Assembly: GCA_022605955.1 (NCBI GenBank)
Contig: JAKCOZ010000011.1
Location: 5,647,990 to 5,711,989, forward strand
DNA: 64,000 bases
Direction of reading: 5' to 3'
Source: Rallus limicola
Taxonomy: Eukaryota > Chordata > Aves > Gruiformes > Rallidae
The notes under the pieces are model-generated. The model worked only from the letters and a program-made list of their open reading frames with translations, was not told the origin of the DNA and searched no databases. This document shows, one piece after another, positions 45,611 to 57,489 of this stretch (position 1 is the stretch's first letter; each line of letters begins with the position of its first letter). Position numbers and translations under genes: made by a program.

Positions 45611-47399
45611 TGTAGCTTTTTTCTCTTAAGACTCAATATCATTTACCCCTTTAAATATGTCAGTTCTGTGTTTTTGGATATGCAGCCCCATATTGTCTTT
45701 CAGAAGGCTAAGTTAAAACACAGCACTCTATTTTGATGCACTACACAATAAGAAATCCTCTGTTTCAGACAAAATAAGACATGACAATCGCCATTGTATT
45801 GTGAGATATTCCCATAAGCTTGCATGCTTCAATCTGAACATCGGTTTCTACAGAAACTGACCAGATTTCTTAAGTAAATGCTGAATAAAAGTAAGAGTAG
45901 CCAAAAATACTTTTAGCTGATTGCTAATCTAGGGCACTGAATACATCCTTCAGACATTTCCAGACATCACTCAAATATTTCTAGCTGAAAGGTTTAGTGT
46001 TTATGTTCATCTTGGTTCAGGTTAAAAAAATTTGAAAAAAACCCTGTCAAACTAACGTCTCCTCCTAAAGGGAAATCTAAAAGCAGTTGGCTTTTGGTGG
46101 TGGAGATGGGTGCTTACTCCTCTCATCAAGGAAAAGGAGCTGTATGAGTGAAAGTGTGATGGAGGCTTAAGTGCAAATGATAGCAAAATATGTTGGTGGT
46201 TTTAAGGGGAAGGATAATAATTGTATGAAAGGGTTGAGACTCTTCATATCATCAAGGAAAGGATTCCTTAAACCCTGCAACACAGGTGGTGGCTTCCTCT
46301 CTTTATAGGTCATGGGAGTGGAGGGACTCCTACAGGGCCCTGGTCCTCACCACCTAAAGTAATGTCTAAAGCAGGCTTCAGAAATCACTTTCTAGACGTG
46401 TCACTTCAATCCCCTGTCTTAAAAATTTGCCATGTTCACCATCAGTTCCTTAGAAACCAAGAGTGGGATTTAGCAATGTCAGAGCTGAGGGCCACTTTGC
46501 AGCAGTGGATTGGCATGACACAGGTTTTTTTAATGCAAATTGTAAATGCCACCTCTTTCATAGGCCTCAGTCTTGCAAATCTAAAAAGGCAAAGTTGAAA
46601 ATGCCACCTTCTCCTGAAATCTCTAAGTGTGTAATATTATGCTGTACTTCAGCATGGGTAACCAAATTGCAATCCTGATTCCCTTATGTGAAGCCCAAGA
46701 AACTCATGGAAAAAGAAAAGCCTGTTCCTGTATTATCATAATGAATTACATTTGTTAAGCCTGTTTTAGCAAATTAATTGGTTTGATATGATTTAGAATG
46801 ACAACATTTTCCACTTTCTTTTGGCATTTTACTTCAATGCTGCCACATCCAAAAGACCCACAGAGAGTGGAGGAGTTAAAATGAAGGACAGCCGAACTTG
46901 CTTCTCCTCTGGCTTCCCATATCCTGCAAAACCAAGAACCCTTCTACATGGCAGCGTCCCCTCTCCTACCCCCACCCCAAAATACTATGAATAAGGACCA
47001 CAGTTCTCCATTCACTGAGGAATGCCAGATATGAAACCACAATCAAGCTTCGATCTCTTCAGCACAGCATGCTCCACATGCCAATCTACATGTTTGTTGA
47101 AAAAAATGATTCTGCTGGAATAAGTTTCTATTATAAGCTCTCACTGTATACATTTTTTGGAGTTAGTATATAATTCCTGCACCAGAACCCAATATCTTTT
47201 CTGTTTTACAACTGCACATAAATACAACTGCCTTCCATCTAAAAAAAATAAATATTCACAATGTCTGTTCAGTTTGCCTTCTCGCAGCATCACTCTCCCT
47301 CTGCCCAAGTATAATCACACTTTCTAACCCAAATCACTCGTGGGGGGGAAAGCCAAACAAATCTCACATTCATAAACTCAGATGACAGCCACCCTGAGC
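45611..47399. other. Unique AT-rich DNA
   Basis: No gene or repeat recognised. Frames at 46362-46678 overlap in two phases and lack domains. A G-run lies near 47342-47348. Confidence 0.5.
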
Positions 47400-47560
47400 C
47401 ATAGGAATAGAGTTGAATTTATTGGAGCCGCTAGCACAGCACAAAGCAACTAGCGTAAACGGTGACTTCCAAAAGAGGCAAAGTTATTTGGAACAGCTCC
47501 AGCATGCAAATGGCAGAGACATTGATAGCTGCAGCAATTATTATTTCCTTTCCCCACACC
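47400..47560. other. Candidate conserved non-coding element with octamer
   Basis: Repeat-free, with a perfect ATGCAAAT octamer (47504-47511), a TGAATTTATTGG core (about 47415), several CpGs (gagccgctagc, actagcgtaaacggtg) and AGCAATTATTATTTCC (about 47532). No convincing coding frame. Octamers bind POU proteins such as OCT1, but binding here is inference. Confidence 0.38.
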
Positions 47561-48829
47561 CTCTTCCTTTTTGCAGTTCTGCCAAATTAATTTCTCTGCA
47601 GATGCTGAAGGCGCTGGGATCTGCTGAAAATCATGGTGATTTCTGAGGCTACCCTCAGGTTTTCAGTACAGGAATGAAAGAATTTCTAGCTTACCCATCC
47701 TCACAAATTCATGGTAGAACTAGTGTTTGGCCAAAGTACGTGATCACTGGGTCTTGTTTTCTTCTCAGAACCGGCGAAGCAGGTTGTCTGATTTGTGAGC
47801 TAATTGTTGTCTGTGTGAAGAAAACAGGGAAAGGACCAATTTATCTGGAATTTTATATTTTTTTCAAAATAACCAAGCTCCCATAAATATGAACTGAGCC
47901 CAGAAAGATGACTTCAAAGTAAAAGCACAAAATGGGAAAATAGGATAATTAGCACCACTGGTAGTATTGTTTTAGCGGTCTCACACCCAAACCAGAAATC
48001 TGGTATGACAAGAGTTGTGCAAAAGCTGAACAGAGAAATAGTCCTTGCCCCAAATAACTCACCCTCTTATGCACCCTCTTATGCAAAAGACAGAAATACT
48101 AACAGGGAAAGTGCAGAGAGCAGTTGGTAGCCTGTAGGATATGAAATGAGAAGGACTCTGAAGTCACCTTCTTTTTCTGTCTGTGGTTTCTCCATGCTAG
48201 CAGTCCTTTTGGGTCAGAATGCTATGCATTTATACAGCTCCAAATATTGTCTCTGGCCTGACAAAAAATTTGGGGAAGCTTTCAGCAGGTTTCTAAGTGA
48301 AAGGTATGCAAATGGATTAGACAGTCAGCCTGGCCTTGTTTATGATCTTTATTCTTGTGTTAAATCCATATGTACATGGGATTGTGCCATATGTTTCCAG
48401 TCAGCCCTCAGACATGGGGTTTTATATGCGAAGGGGAGACATGCTGAGAGGACCAGGAGGTTTCAACAGCAAAGGGTGCTGCTGCTGTTGATTTTGAATA
48501 AACTGCCAAAACTGCTAGGTTTCTTTTGTGCTAGGAAGAGGAGATAAGCTGGCTTGAGGTTTCAGACAAGAATCCGAGTGTCAACCAGTGGACTGAACAC
48601 TGAATCAAGATCAGTCAGATATTGTTTAACTTTCTAGCTCTTGTTGACATCTTTGAGGAGATTTAATGATACACATGTACATTCCCATGACTTTTTGCAT
48701 TACCTGGAACTTCACTGCACTTCATGGTCTTGCTCCAACCAAGACAGCCCTAACCCAAGGTCCATTGCACAGTTAAATGCTTTCAAAGATTTCTGTGCCA
48801 GATGTAATTGCTTCAGGGATTAAAAAAAT
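47561..48829. other. Unique non-coding DNA
   Basis: A 133-codon plus frame (48146-48547) has no recognisable domain and no clear splice or start context. No repeat recognised. An exact 14-base phrase 'caccctcttatgca' occurs twice near 48060-48083. Confidence 0.45.
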
Positions 48830-49075
48830 AATACACATTTATTACCCCCTTTGTAATGTCAATTATTAATTGACATCCCAATAATCCCCCGTAGCATGTC
48901 AAAATGTGGCACCCAGCAGCATTATATCCATCTCATTTCTAAAACCATCACAGCAAGTGCCTGGCACCACAAAATCCTATGACATGGTAGCTTAATGCAA
49001 CATTAATGCACAGAGTACCTTAATGGAGCACATTATGGACATAATTAGCAACAGCCCAGAATGCTTCAGGACCAG
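48830..49075. other. Candidate conserved non-coding element with palindrome
   Basis: A perfect 19-base palindrome (48857-48875: TGTCAATTA, one base, TAATTGACA) sits in a repeat-free block. The block is rich in TAAT/ATTA cores and ends with 'ggacataattagcaacag' (49037-49054). No frame is coding. Paired TAATTG half-sites suit homeodomain dimers. This is one of the strongest enhancer-like patterns in the window, untested for conservation. Confidence 0.42.
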
Positions 49076-51061
49076 CTGTGGTCTTGCATCAAAGATTTAT
49101 AAAGACCAGCCTGTTAACTTGTTCCAGGATGAAGGCGAATGTTGTGTAATCTAGTACCTAGAGAGGTGGTGCAGTTGGAGGCAGAACAGAAGATTTCTAC
49201 ATCAAAAGGGTCACCAGCTCCTGAGCAGGTGTCATCCACTCAGCTTGTTTTATACTTTTACCCAATTCAAATGTTGTATGGGTTGTCTGTCAGCAGGTGG
49301 CATTTCAACAGCAAAATCAAACTTCTCTGTCCTGAAGAGGTCAGCTCAGAATCCAGTTCAGCTCCAGTTCTCATTTTAAAGCTGGTTTTAAACATATTCT
49401 GTCAGGAGTTGTGACTTTAAGCATTTTCTTTCAATGTAGGAAGCTGCTGTCTGTATATCTCAAAGCTATTTGTCAGCTACATAGAAGACAGAAATGTGAC
49501 CATGTAGTATCATCTGGACATGTTGCCATCAGCATATTGGCAGTCTTCTGGCACCATCCTCACGGACTGCAGCAACAGTTCATTGTGAACCCCACAAAAG
49601 ATATAACCTAACAAGGAGAAAGACTTAACGGTGGCTGATGACTAATTTCAAACAAGATATGCCTTTCAGGCATCTATTTTATCTCCCAAGGCTATAATGG
49701 AAACGTAGCTCACATTTTAACTTTTACATGGGGGAGCTATGCAGTCAGATGAAATGAATTCCAGGCTCAGGGTGAAACTGCCTTGCTGTTTGTTGTTAAT
49801 AAGCCTGAGGGGCCTCTGAAAGCTGAGAGTTATCAGACATGATATTATGGATTCATGTGTGCAAACATGACATCCTCAGGTGGACGCATGGGCCTTGACA
49901 TCCTAAGCACTCTCAGCAGACCTGTATCCTCTTTTCACAACCCTGATTACTTGTGCCATATATTTGCTCTGGGTAGTCCCAGTCTCCACTTTCAATAGCT
50001 TTTGTCATGGTCCCAGGCCATTCCTGTCTCCCTCCCAAGGGTCTTTGGCCCAGTCTCTTGGTAGTCTACATAGTTTTGTTCCCAGATGTTCTGTTTCCTA
50101 TGACCCCTAAGTCTTCTCAGGCAATGAGGCCAAGAATTTCCTCTCTCAGCCACTTTACCTGTATGTAAACCATCCATTATAACCTTGTCTTCACTCCAGA
50201 TTGCCACTGGATTGCACACTCAGTGTTTTTCCATATCTAAGATTCTTTTACTAATCCATTCTTCATATTTTTATTCAGTTCCAGGTGATATTCTCATTTC
50301 ACTTTACTATGGTAGCCTCTTTACCAAGCCCAAATTTCACATGTAGAAAACAGCAATTCTCTCTTTCCTTCATTTCCTTCTCCCTTATCCCACTCTCAGC
50401 TTTTCTCTCAGAAGTACTAAAACTTTTGTTTTGCTAAAGCTTAAAAAAAAGAGATTCCAAAATTTCAGTTCCAACAGATGAAGTACAATGTTATTATAAG
50501 CACCAGAAATCAAGGCCATAAAGGTCATTCAAATTAGAAGTAGTGGTATGTATCCTAATTAATGCAACCATAAGCAATGCAAGTACACACAGACACACAC
50601 AGAGCCTGGCTTTCTAAACAGACTTAGAAAAGGTAGCTGAAAACAACCTGACTGGCTCTAGACCTGCAAGTCTTCAGACACTGCGTTAAAGTCACCTTTT
50701 ACATACTTGCAAGAGGAACAGTTTTAATCAAACCAATACTGCAAGAAATTAAATAAACACGCCCTTTAACCACTAAAAGGTGCCTATGCAGTTTGTAAAA
50801 GTCACCAACACCTTGAAACCATTTGAAATTCTGGCCTCATCATGTTTGCCCTTCAGCAAGGTAGTTGCTGAGTTAATGTGCAAGATTCTACTCAGTCTGG
50901 GATAGTGTGGTAGGAAAAACAACAAGCTACTTGATCAACAGTAGGTAGGTCATTCAAACTATTTCTCAGGTGAGATTTCCACTGAACTTTCCACTCTCCA
51001 TATTCATAATGTCCATATGCTGTCAATCCATTCACAAGTATTAAATTCTTCACTCATATTT
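49076..51061. other. Unique non-coding DNA
   Basis: About 2 kb with no recognised repeat or exon. A short ACACACAG run lies near 50585-50601. Confidence 0.5.
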
Positions 51062-51075
51062 AAAAAAAAAAAAAA
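51062..51075. repeat. A14 homopolymer
   Basis: Fourteen consecutive A. Confidence 0.9.
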
Positions 51076-51592
51076 GCCTTCAAAACCAGCAATATTTTTC
51101 ACATAACTATGCACTGGAAAGCACAGTTTTTATTGCCTAGTTCCTGTCACTAACATCCATATACCTTAGAAACCATTCAAATCTGCAAAATATATGAATT
51201 CATCCTTACTTCAAGGAAAAACTATTGCAAGCAATTGTAGAAAGGATGAGCCACACTTGTTTCCAGGTTCATCTTTACACTGAACTCTTGGTAAGAAACT
51301 TTGTTATGCTGACAACAAACTTTGAAATTTCCTCTTCCTTTCTCATTTCAAGAAGCCCATGACTGCCAACCACCTGTTTGGGCTCAGTGCAGGAATTACC
51401 AAGCAAAATCCTGAAGATCCCTTTATACCAGAAGATCATCTACTTTGGGCTTTTCTTCAAAATTTTCACAAGGAAAAGACAGTGTGGAACAAGTATCTTC
51501 CCAACCCTCAGCTCCAGTGTATGTTTAGAGCCAAACTCTCACAAGACAATAAATTTCTTATCCAAACATTCCCTGAGATTAATTCCATGGCC
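51076..51592. other. Unique non-coding DNA
   Basis: No repeat recognised. A 140-codon plus frame (51359-51781) crosses the G-rich tract and the CR1 relic downstream, so it is not called. Confidence 0.5.
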
Positions 51593-51630
51593 GGGGGTGG
51601 GGGTGGGGGGGTGGGGTGGAATGGGGGGAG
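51593..51630 (+). repeat. G-run tract, potential G-quadruplex
   Basis: G-runs of 4-7 bases separated by one to five bases within 38 bases (five or more runs). This satisfies the usual G3+N1-7 pattern for an intramolecular G-quadruplex on the plus strand. No promoter or gene is adjacent. Confidence 0.8.
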
Positions 51631-51698
51631 AAAAATAAAAGCTTTCCAAGATTTCAGGCTGCAACAGACTAGTGTGCTGACCATTGACACAGAGTACA
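51631..51698. other. Short unique spacer
   Basis: No element recognised. Confidence 0.45.
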
Positions 51699-52030
51699 GT
51701 AGGTTGGAAGGGACCCTTGTTAGAAGGGTACATCCCGAACTCAACTGCAACTTGTTGCCCAGCTTGTCAAGATACTACTGAATGGCATCTCTGTCTTCCA
51801 TTATACCATCACTTTTCATTATTTCATGATCTTGCTGAGTTGCTCTCTGTCTCGTCTTCAAAGTCATTAATGCAGATACTCAACAATAGGAGTCCTACAA
51901 CTGACCCCTGAAGAAAACTGTTAGCAATTGCTGACTGACTGGACTTCTTGATGATGACCATTGTTCTGGGAGCGAAGCGGCCTTGTCAGTTTTCCACCTA
52001 CCTTGCAGTCCATCCATCCCAGTTTACATC
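51699..52030 (-). mobile_element. Degraded internal CR1 segment, antisense
   Basis: The left edge has a CR1-like 'taggttggaagggaccc'. The rest matches a more upstream part of ORF2 in reverse: 'cagcttgtcaagatactact', 'gaatggcatc', 'atcttgctgagttgctctct', 'aaagtcattaatgcagatac', 'caacaataggagtcctacaa', 'ctgacccctgaagaaaac', 'cagttttccacctaccttgc'. This corresponds to reverse-transcriptase C-terminal sequence and is joined to the 3' end by a large deletion. High divergence indicates an old copy. Confidence 0.75.
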
Positions 52031-53023
52031 CCTCTGAATTTACAGTCATTTCATCATAGTGTCATTGCTTCCCCATCCTTCTGTTCACCTGTCATCTCTT
52101 CTGTATTTAGATATTCTGCAGAAAGCTTTCTGTTCCATGTTTGTGCAGTGCTTAGCACAGTGATACACTAGCATGAAAGTACAGCTCCTGAGGACTAGAA
52201 CACACACAAAATTATAACAAAATTGTTGAAGTTGGGCTTTTTTGTAGTACTGGAAAATGGAGCTTTGAGGTAATAGAAACTAGAGCGGCAACAGTTGGTT
52301 CAGATAATATCCGGACTTCTGAAGCATCAGTAGTTATCAGATACTCAACCTGTCTGGTGCAAAGATCCTTGGCATTCAAGGAAGTCAGGAGGTGGCTTTA
52401 AATGACTCAGGACATCTTTACTTCTGGAATTGTAGAGTTTTCTGTTATGATTACTTATGTGCACCTGATAAGCATTAGCACATGTCCCTGTCAATCTCAA
52501 GGCTTGACACTGAGTTGTACCAGAAGAAAGACTGTTCATTAACTTTTTTCAGTCCAGTGAGGGAAAATCCCTGGAAGGCTGAGTAGTCGCTTGCTTAGCT
52601 ACTGGCAGCCCAAAACAGGCAAGTGAGACCTCTGGATAGCATTGAAAGAAGAAGTCATCCCAGGAGTTCCTTGGCCAGATCAGATGATGCTCATGCTCCA
52701 GCTCTAACATGCAGTTTGGACAACATCCTTTGCTTAGTCAAATCCAAATTTCAAAGTCTGTGATATTTCCTTGTCATTCTGCAATAGCAAAAGCCTGGAT
52801 CTGCTTTATGTCCTGCCAAACTAGCAACACTAAATGTACATCTGTATAACTTAAATACTGCCAAGGCACACTCTCTGGCCTTGAGATAACTGGCACCCTC
52901 TGGTCATACCCATTTTATTAAATTCCCTTACCTCTACAACAAGGTGGTTGCATCCTCTTGCTTCTAGAAAATAGATACCAATGTCACAGATACCAATGTC
53001 CTGAGTCAAGAGAAGTAAACACT
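52031..53023. other. Unique non-coding DNA
   Basis: No gene or interspersed repeat. A two-copy 15-base tandem around 'gataccaatgtc' lies at 52974-53000. Confidence 0.5.
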
Positions 53024-53062
53024 GTATACATACATATATATATATGTACGTACATATGATAT
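53024..53062. repeat. TA/CATA-rich microsatellite
   Basis: An alternating TA tract with TACATA and GTACGTAC interruptions. Confidence 0.8.
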
Positions 53063-54231
53063 AGGTATAAAACCACCAAAATTGAGACTCAAGGCTTTGA
53101 CTGCACTCAGCATTGCTGATGATGCAGCTGACTTCAGCAGGGGCCATTAACTTCATGCTGAGCACTTCTGCCTCAAATAAAACAGTTCAATACAACTATT
53201 TTGGGAGAAAATGCAAACGTAAGACTCAGGCACTTTGAAAGTCTATTCAAGGCTTCATCTGCCTTCCTGTGAGAAAGAACAAAACAGATCACTATTTGAT
53301 GATATTTCTTTTCTACTTAGCAAGCACTATTAGGATAATAATCTTCTAAAATATATAAACAACATGAAAAGCAGAAAATACCATCAATGCACCTGTTACA
53401 GATTGTTGTTATTATTTTATTATATAGGTATGAATTTTTGATTTGGTCCCCAGGAAATGAAATTTAGAAGCATAGTTATAACAGGCAAGATGCAAATTCT
53501 CTGATGCATTCAGAAAGTTCAAGGGTAACAAAGTGTGAGACAGCAGCTTTTAAGTGTTATCTCCAATAACTCCTGAAACATAGGTGATATTACAGACAAC
53601 TACATCAAATTCAGTGCCTATCTTCAAAAAGAGAAGGGAAAAAGAAGACTTCAGCACTTGTGTATCAGTTGGCTCAACATCAATTCCCATGACAACTCAC
53701 AGAATCTTAAACATTTGTTTCACCATTAAAATGAAGCCTAAAGATATTTGCTTCTCATTTTGTAAAATCACAGAATGTTATAAAAAGAATCTGAGATAAA
53801 CCTGCAAGAATAAATCAAACCAAACCAATTAAATATCCATTTAAATTAGGCTAAAAATCTATGTCATATCTAGATTTTTATAAATATTTTGACATTATTT
53901 TACATAAGCTTCTTGTGAACAGCTTAAAGAACCATGATGTAGATAGGGCTACAGTGAAATGCTCCTATTCATACTCCCAAAGCAGATAGTAATAGTCATA
54001 CTCAAATGGAAAAATATACCCAGCTGTTTTCTTGATGTATCTTATGTGGCTCTGTACGATACACTCATTAATGACCTGAATCATGAAACAGGCTTGCAAT
54101 TGCTAGAAAATTTGCAGTTAATCCTGCTTTGAGTTTGGGAGTGAATAGATGACCAGCTTGCTAATTGTCATTATTCAGGCCTTTCTTCTCCTTTACTGTA
54201 ATTCAACCCAGATTATTACGGCGAGGAAAGT
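53063..54231. other. Unique AT-rich DNA
   Basis: No gene or repeat recognised. Confidence 0.5.
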
Positions 54232-54293
54232 AATAAAATAAAATAAAATAAAATAAAATAAAATAAAATAAAATAAAATAAAATAAAATAAAC
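54232..54293. repeat. (AAAAT)12 microsatellite
   Basis: An uninterrupted AATAA pentanucleotide run, about 12.4 units and 62 bases. It is the longest pure microsatellite in the window and probably length-polymorphic. No retroelement 3' end abuts it. Confidence 0.96.
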
Positions 54294-56873
54294 CAAAACA
54301 TTTTAAATGAAAAAACATATTTAAAATAGAATATGCAATGCTACCCAAACACAGGGTTCAGGGCTTATACTGCAAAGTATTTGTACTGTCCATTCATTAT
54401 ATCCTGAATAAACACAACTGGCTTTCTAGGCTGCAATAGTTTTCCCCAAAATAGAGTTCCCAAAGCACTCTTCAAACATAGCTAACCAATTTTCCAAACG
54501 CTTCATATATTTATAAAACTGAAGGGAACCATTTTAATCATGTAGCCTTATCTCCAGCCTAATGCATGAAATATATGAATACAGGAAAACAGGTTCAAGA
54601 CATCCTAAATTTTTAAAAGAGAGCAGTAATTATCTGGGATTGATGTATTCATCTTCCTCTCAGGCCACCACCCTAGAATCTTCTTCTGCCATTTCCAATT
54701 TACTGAGCTGGGCATGGATTTAAGCCATTGCTGACCCTGGAAGAAAACCACAGCTACATTAGAGACTGGTTTAGATTTAGGCCCATGAGTACAGGCTCCA
54801 ACTTGAAATGCAGAGGTCAAACTGCAGTAACCAGAAATAATATTCAGAGCTTAAAAATGGCAAGGATCCAAAGATCCAGCTTTCTCCTTGGTTTGATAAA
54901 TGCTGGCCAGAAGTAAACCCTTGAGGGTTTTTGTGTTTTTTGTGTATATGGAGGCATGCAGCATATGCAATGCAGGACATATCTAGTAAAAGCAAGCCCT
55001 CCCTGACACTGAGGACCTGAGCTGCCAAGTTGGGGCATCTGTGAAGACATGGACATGGGAGCTAGTGCAATGTAGTGGTGATGGGCAGATTCAGGAAGTA
55101 CCAGGGGACTGTTACTCTGCCGCAAGAGTAGTTATCACACCATCCAACTTTGCATGTGCTGGGAAGGGAGAGGTCCAATGGCTTTCAGGTCTCACTCCTA
55201 TTTTTATTCTCATAATCACAACTGAGAAGATAACACAGATACAGCCAGAGTGTTTTATGTTTTGGGCGGGTTTTGAGTACTGACAATGAGGAGCGATATT
55301 TTTGGGACATCTGTAAAAAGGGTAAAACACTTCCTGATGAATCCTGATAAAAGGCAGTCTACAGGAAAAGAAATTCCCATTTCCCTCTATTCCTTGTCAT
55401 TCCTACTACCTTCCCCACAATTTTCCCCCTGCTTAAAGTGCTCATTGCAAGCAGGCAGGACCTCAGATTTATGTCTCATCTGAGCTGTGGCTCTTCTGAG
55501 CACAATAATGCTCAGTTAACACAATACTGTAACACTAGATCAGGTATCATCTGAGGAGGAAAACATGCCACCTCTGGAGGCACAAATATAACTTCCTCAG
55601 CACCTGAGTATTCTTGCAGAGCTTGCTCTTACTTATTTGGGTTTTAATATATTACAGCCATTTAACAGTGGCAGAGGGTGGGCCACTGGTTGTTAGATGA
55701 AAATAAGAAACCTTAGCTGAGCAGAGATACAGCTTCAGAATGTCTATCGAGAGTAGTGTGTCACACAAGACTCAGAAAACTCAAAAGCCTGCTGGGATTT
55801 GTTTTCCTCACTGTGTAAATGATGTGACATGGAAGGAGAGGCCTGCTGGAAGTCTAAGCAGGGGATTCAAACTTCAAGTCAAGGTGACAGCATGGAAAAA
55901 CAAACGAAGGTATGAGAAACCTCCTCTGTTTTCAACTTCAGGTTTGAAGATCACTCAGCTCTCTCCAGTTACTATTATCACCTCTGACACAAATTGGTTT
56001 GGTTTCCTTGCTTCCTGTGACACTCGATATGCAAAGCCCGTGTGAGACACCATATCCCAAAGCACACAGGCAAGCTCTACTGCATGTTATTCTTACCTCT
56101 CTCAAATCCTCTTCTTATGTGTTATGCACCACAGAACAGCAAATTCACTGCAGTAACCCCAGAGTACCTTCTGGGAAGACATTGATTTTTCCCCCCATGT
56201 CTGTTTTATTTCCAGACTCCATCGAGGAAGGGAAAAACTAAGAAAAATATAAAAATCAGTCAGCCTTGCTGTGGATACACACTTGCAACTCTCATAGGCT
56301 TAAGTGTGTACAGATCTGAAGTCATAATAAGACCCTTCAGTTGCGAGATGAGCTTGAACTGTGGAGCTTTAATTCAGATTCACGGTTGGGTGAAAACTCT
56401 CAAATTGTGCAAATCTAAGACTTTTGGCTTATTTCGCAGCCAGAAGATTGCTACAAGGTTTCTAGAGTCTGGAGCTGCATGAGGCAAAGAGATCCTTACT
56501 TCTGTAGTGGTGATGTGGGAGAAGGAAGAGCCTTGTTTTTTGGATGTCTCTGTACTCCACATTTTATCTGGGACCGGGAGCAGAAATATTGTGCCATGCT
56601 GCAAAAACATTCTTCCAGTTTAATTCCATATCAAGGTGGGATGTAGCATGCCCCCAAAACACCGATTAAATCTTGACCAAACATCCTCAACCCCCAGAAG
56701 GCTTTCAGGTTCAGTGCAAGGCTTTGACAAAGACTTTGGGTCACTTCTGATTTTATCAAACTTTATTTGCCCGGCCCTAATTGCAACAGCACATCTGGAA
56801 GTGCTACAGCTAAGGCTCTGCCAGCACTTTCATTATAAAACCTCCTCTTCTCAGGGTTTTGCAACTTTTCCTG
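54294..56873. other. Unique non-coding DNA
   Basis: No recognised repeat. The frames at 54777-55125 (minus), 55740-56045 and 56636-57079 (plus) have no known domains. Confidence 0.5.
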
Positions 56874-56888
56874 AAAAAAAAAAAAAAA
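56874..56888. repeat. A15 homopolymer
   Basis: Fifteen A followed by GAAAGG. Confidence 0.9.
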
Positions 56889-57451
56889 GAAAGGAGGAAT
56901 CAACACCGAAAAGGCTGAAACTTGATATAAGAAGTTCTCAGCTAGGGAGCAATTTTTTGTGTGTGTTGCAATATTTCAAGCAGTCTAATCAAATCATTTT
57001 GAGAATGAGAAAAGAATTTGGAGAAAAGGGTGAGAAGGCAGAAAAGCTTTTTATTGAGTTTGCTTTTTTCTTAATTTGAAGCGCATAGGCAAAAAATACT
57101 GCAGCTATAAACCATTTCTCAACTCTGACCTGTGGCTTGACTTGGATTAAAGGCTTTGGATGATTCAAAGGAAGGCAAGGACAGCGAAGAAAAAGAGCTT
57201 TTGCCCACATCACCTGCTTGGAAATGACTCTGAAGAGCAAGAATCATCAGTGTGTCCCTATTCTTTGGTGCAAGGTAATGAGAGATGTGGGTTTGCTTGG
57301 AAGTGTTACTTGACAAAGGAACACCTAGAGTAAGATGTCTCCAGGTATGCATTGAAGGAAAGAGGTTCCTTCCTGGGTTTTCTCTCCAAAGACCCTGGCT
57401 GAGTGTGTATCTCAGTTCCTCACATAAAAGCAGAGCAAGACCTGGTTATGA
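56889..57451. other. Unique non-coding DNA
   Basis: No element recognised. Confidence 0.5.
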
Positions 57452-57489
57452 TAAACACTGAGTGTAAACACTGAGTGTAAATACTGAGG
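57452..57489. repeat. Three-copy 13-bp tandem repeat
   Basis: The unit 'taaacactgagtg' is perfect twice (57452-57464, 57465-57477). A third, diverged copy 'taaatactgagg' follows. Confidence 0.88.

Noticed and set aside
48146..48547. 133-codon plus-strand open frame
   Set aside because: No domain, no splice or promoter context, and an ordinary length for chance in 64 kb. It deserves only a BLASTP check.
49155..49185. CR1-like phrase around 'cctagagaggtggtgcagtt'
   Set aside because: It resembles the 'cccagagaggtggtgg' part of CR1, but the flanking sequence does not continue the element on either side.
51359..51781. 140-codon plus-strand open frame
   Set aside because: It runs through the G-rich tract (poly-Gly) and into the antisense of a degraded CR1.
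56636..57079. 147-codon plus-strand open frame
   Set aside because: It crosses an A15 run that encodes a lysine stretch and has no recognisable domain.
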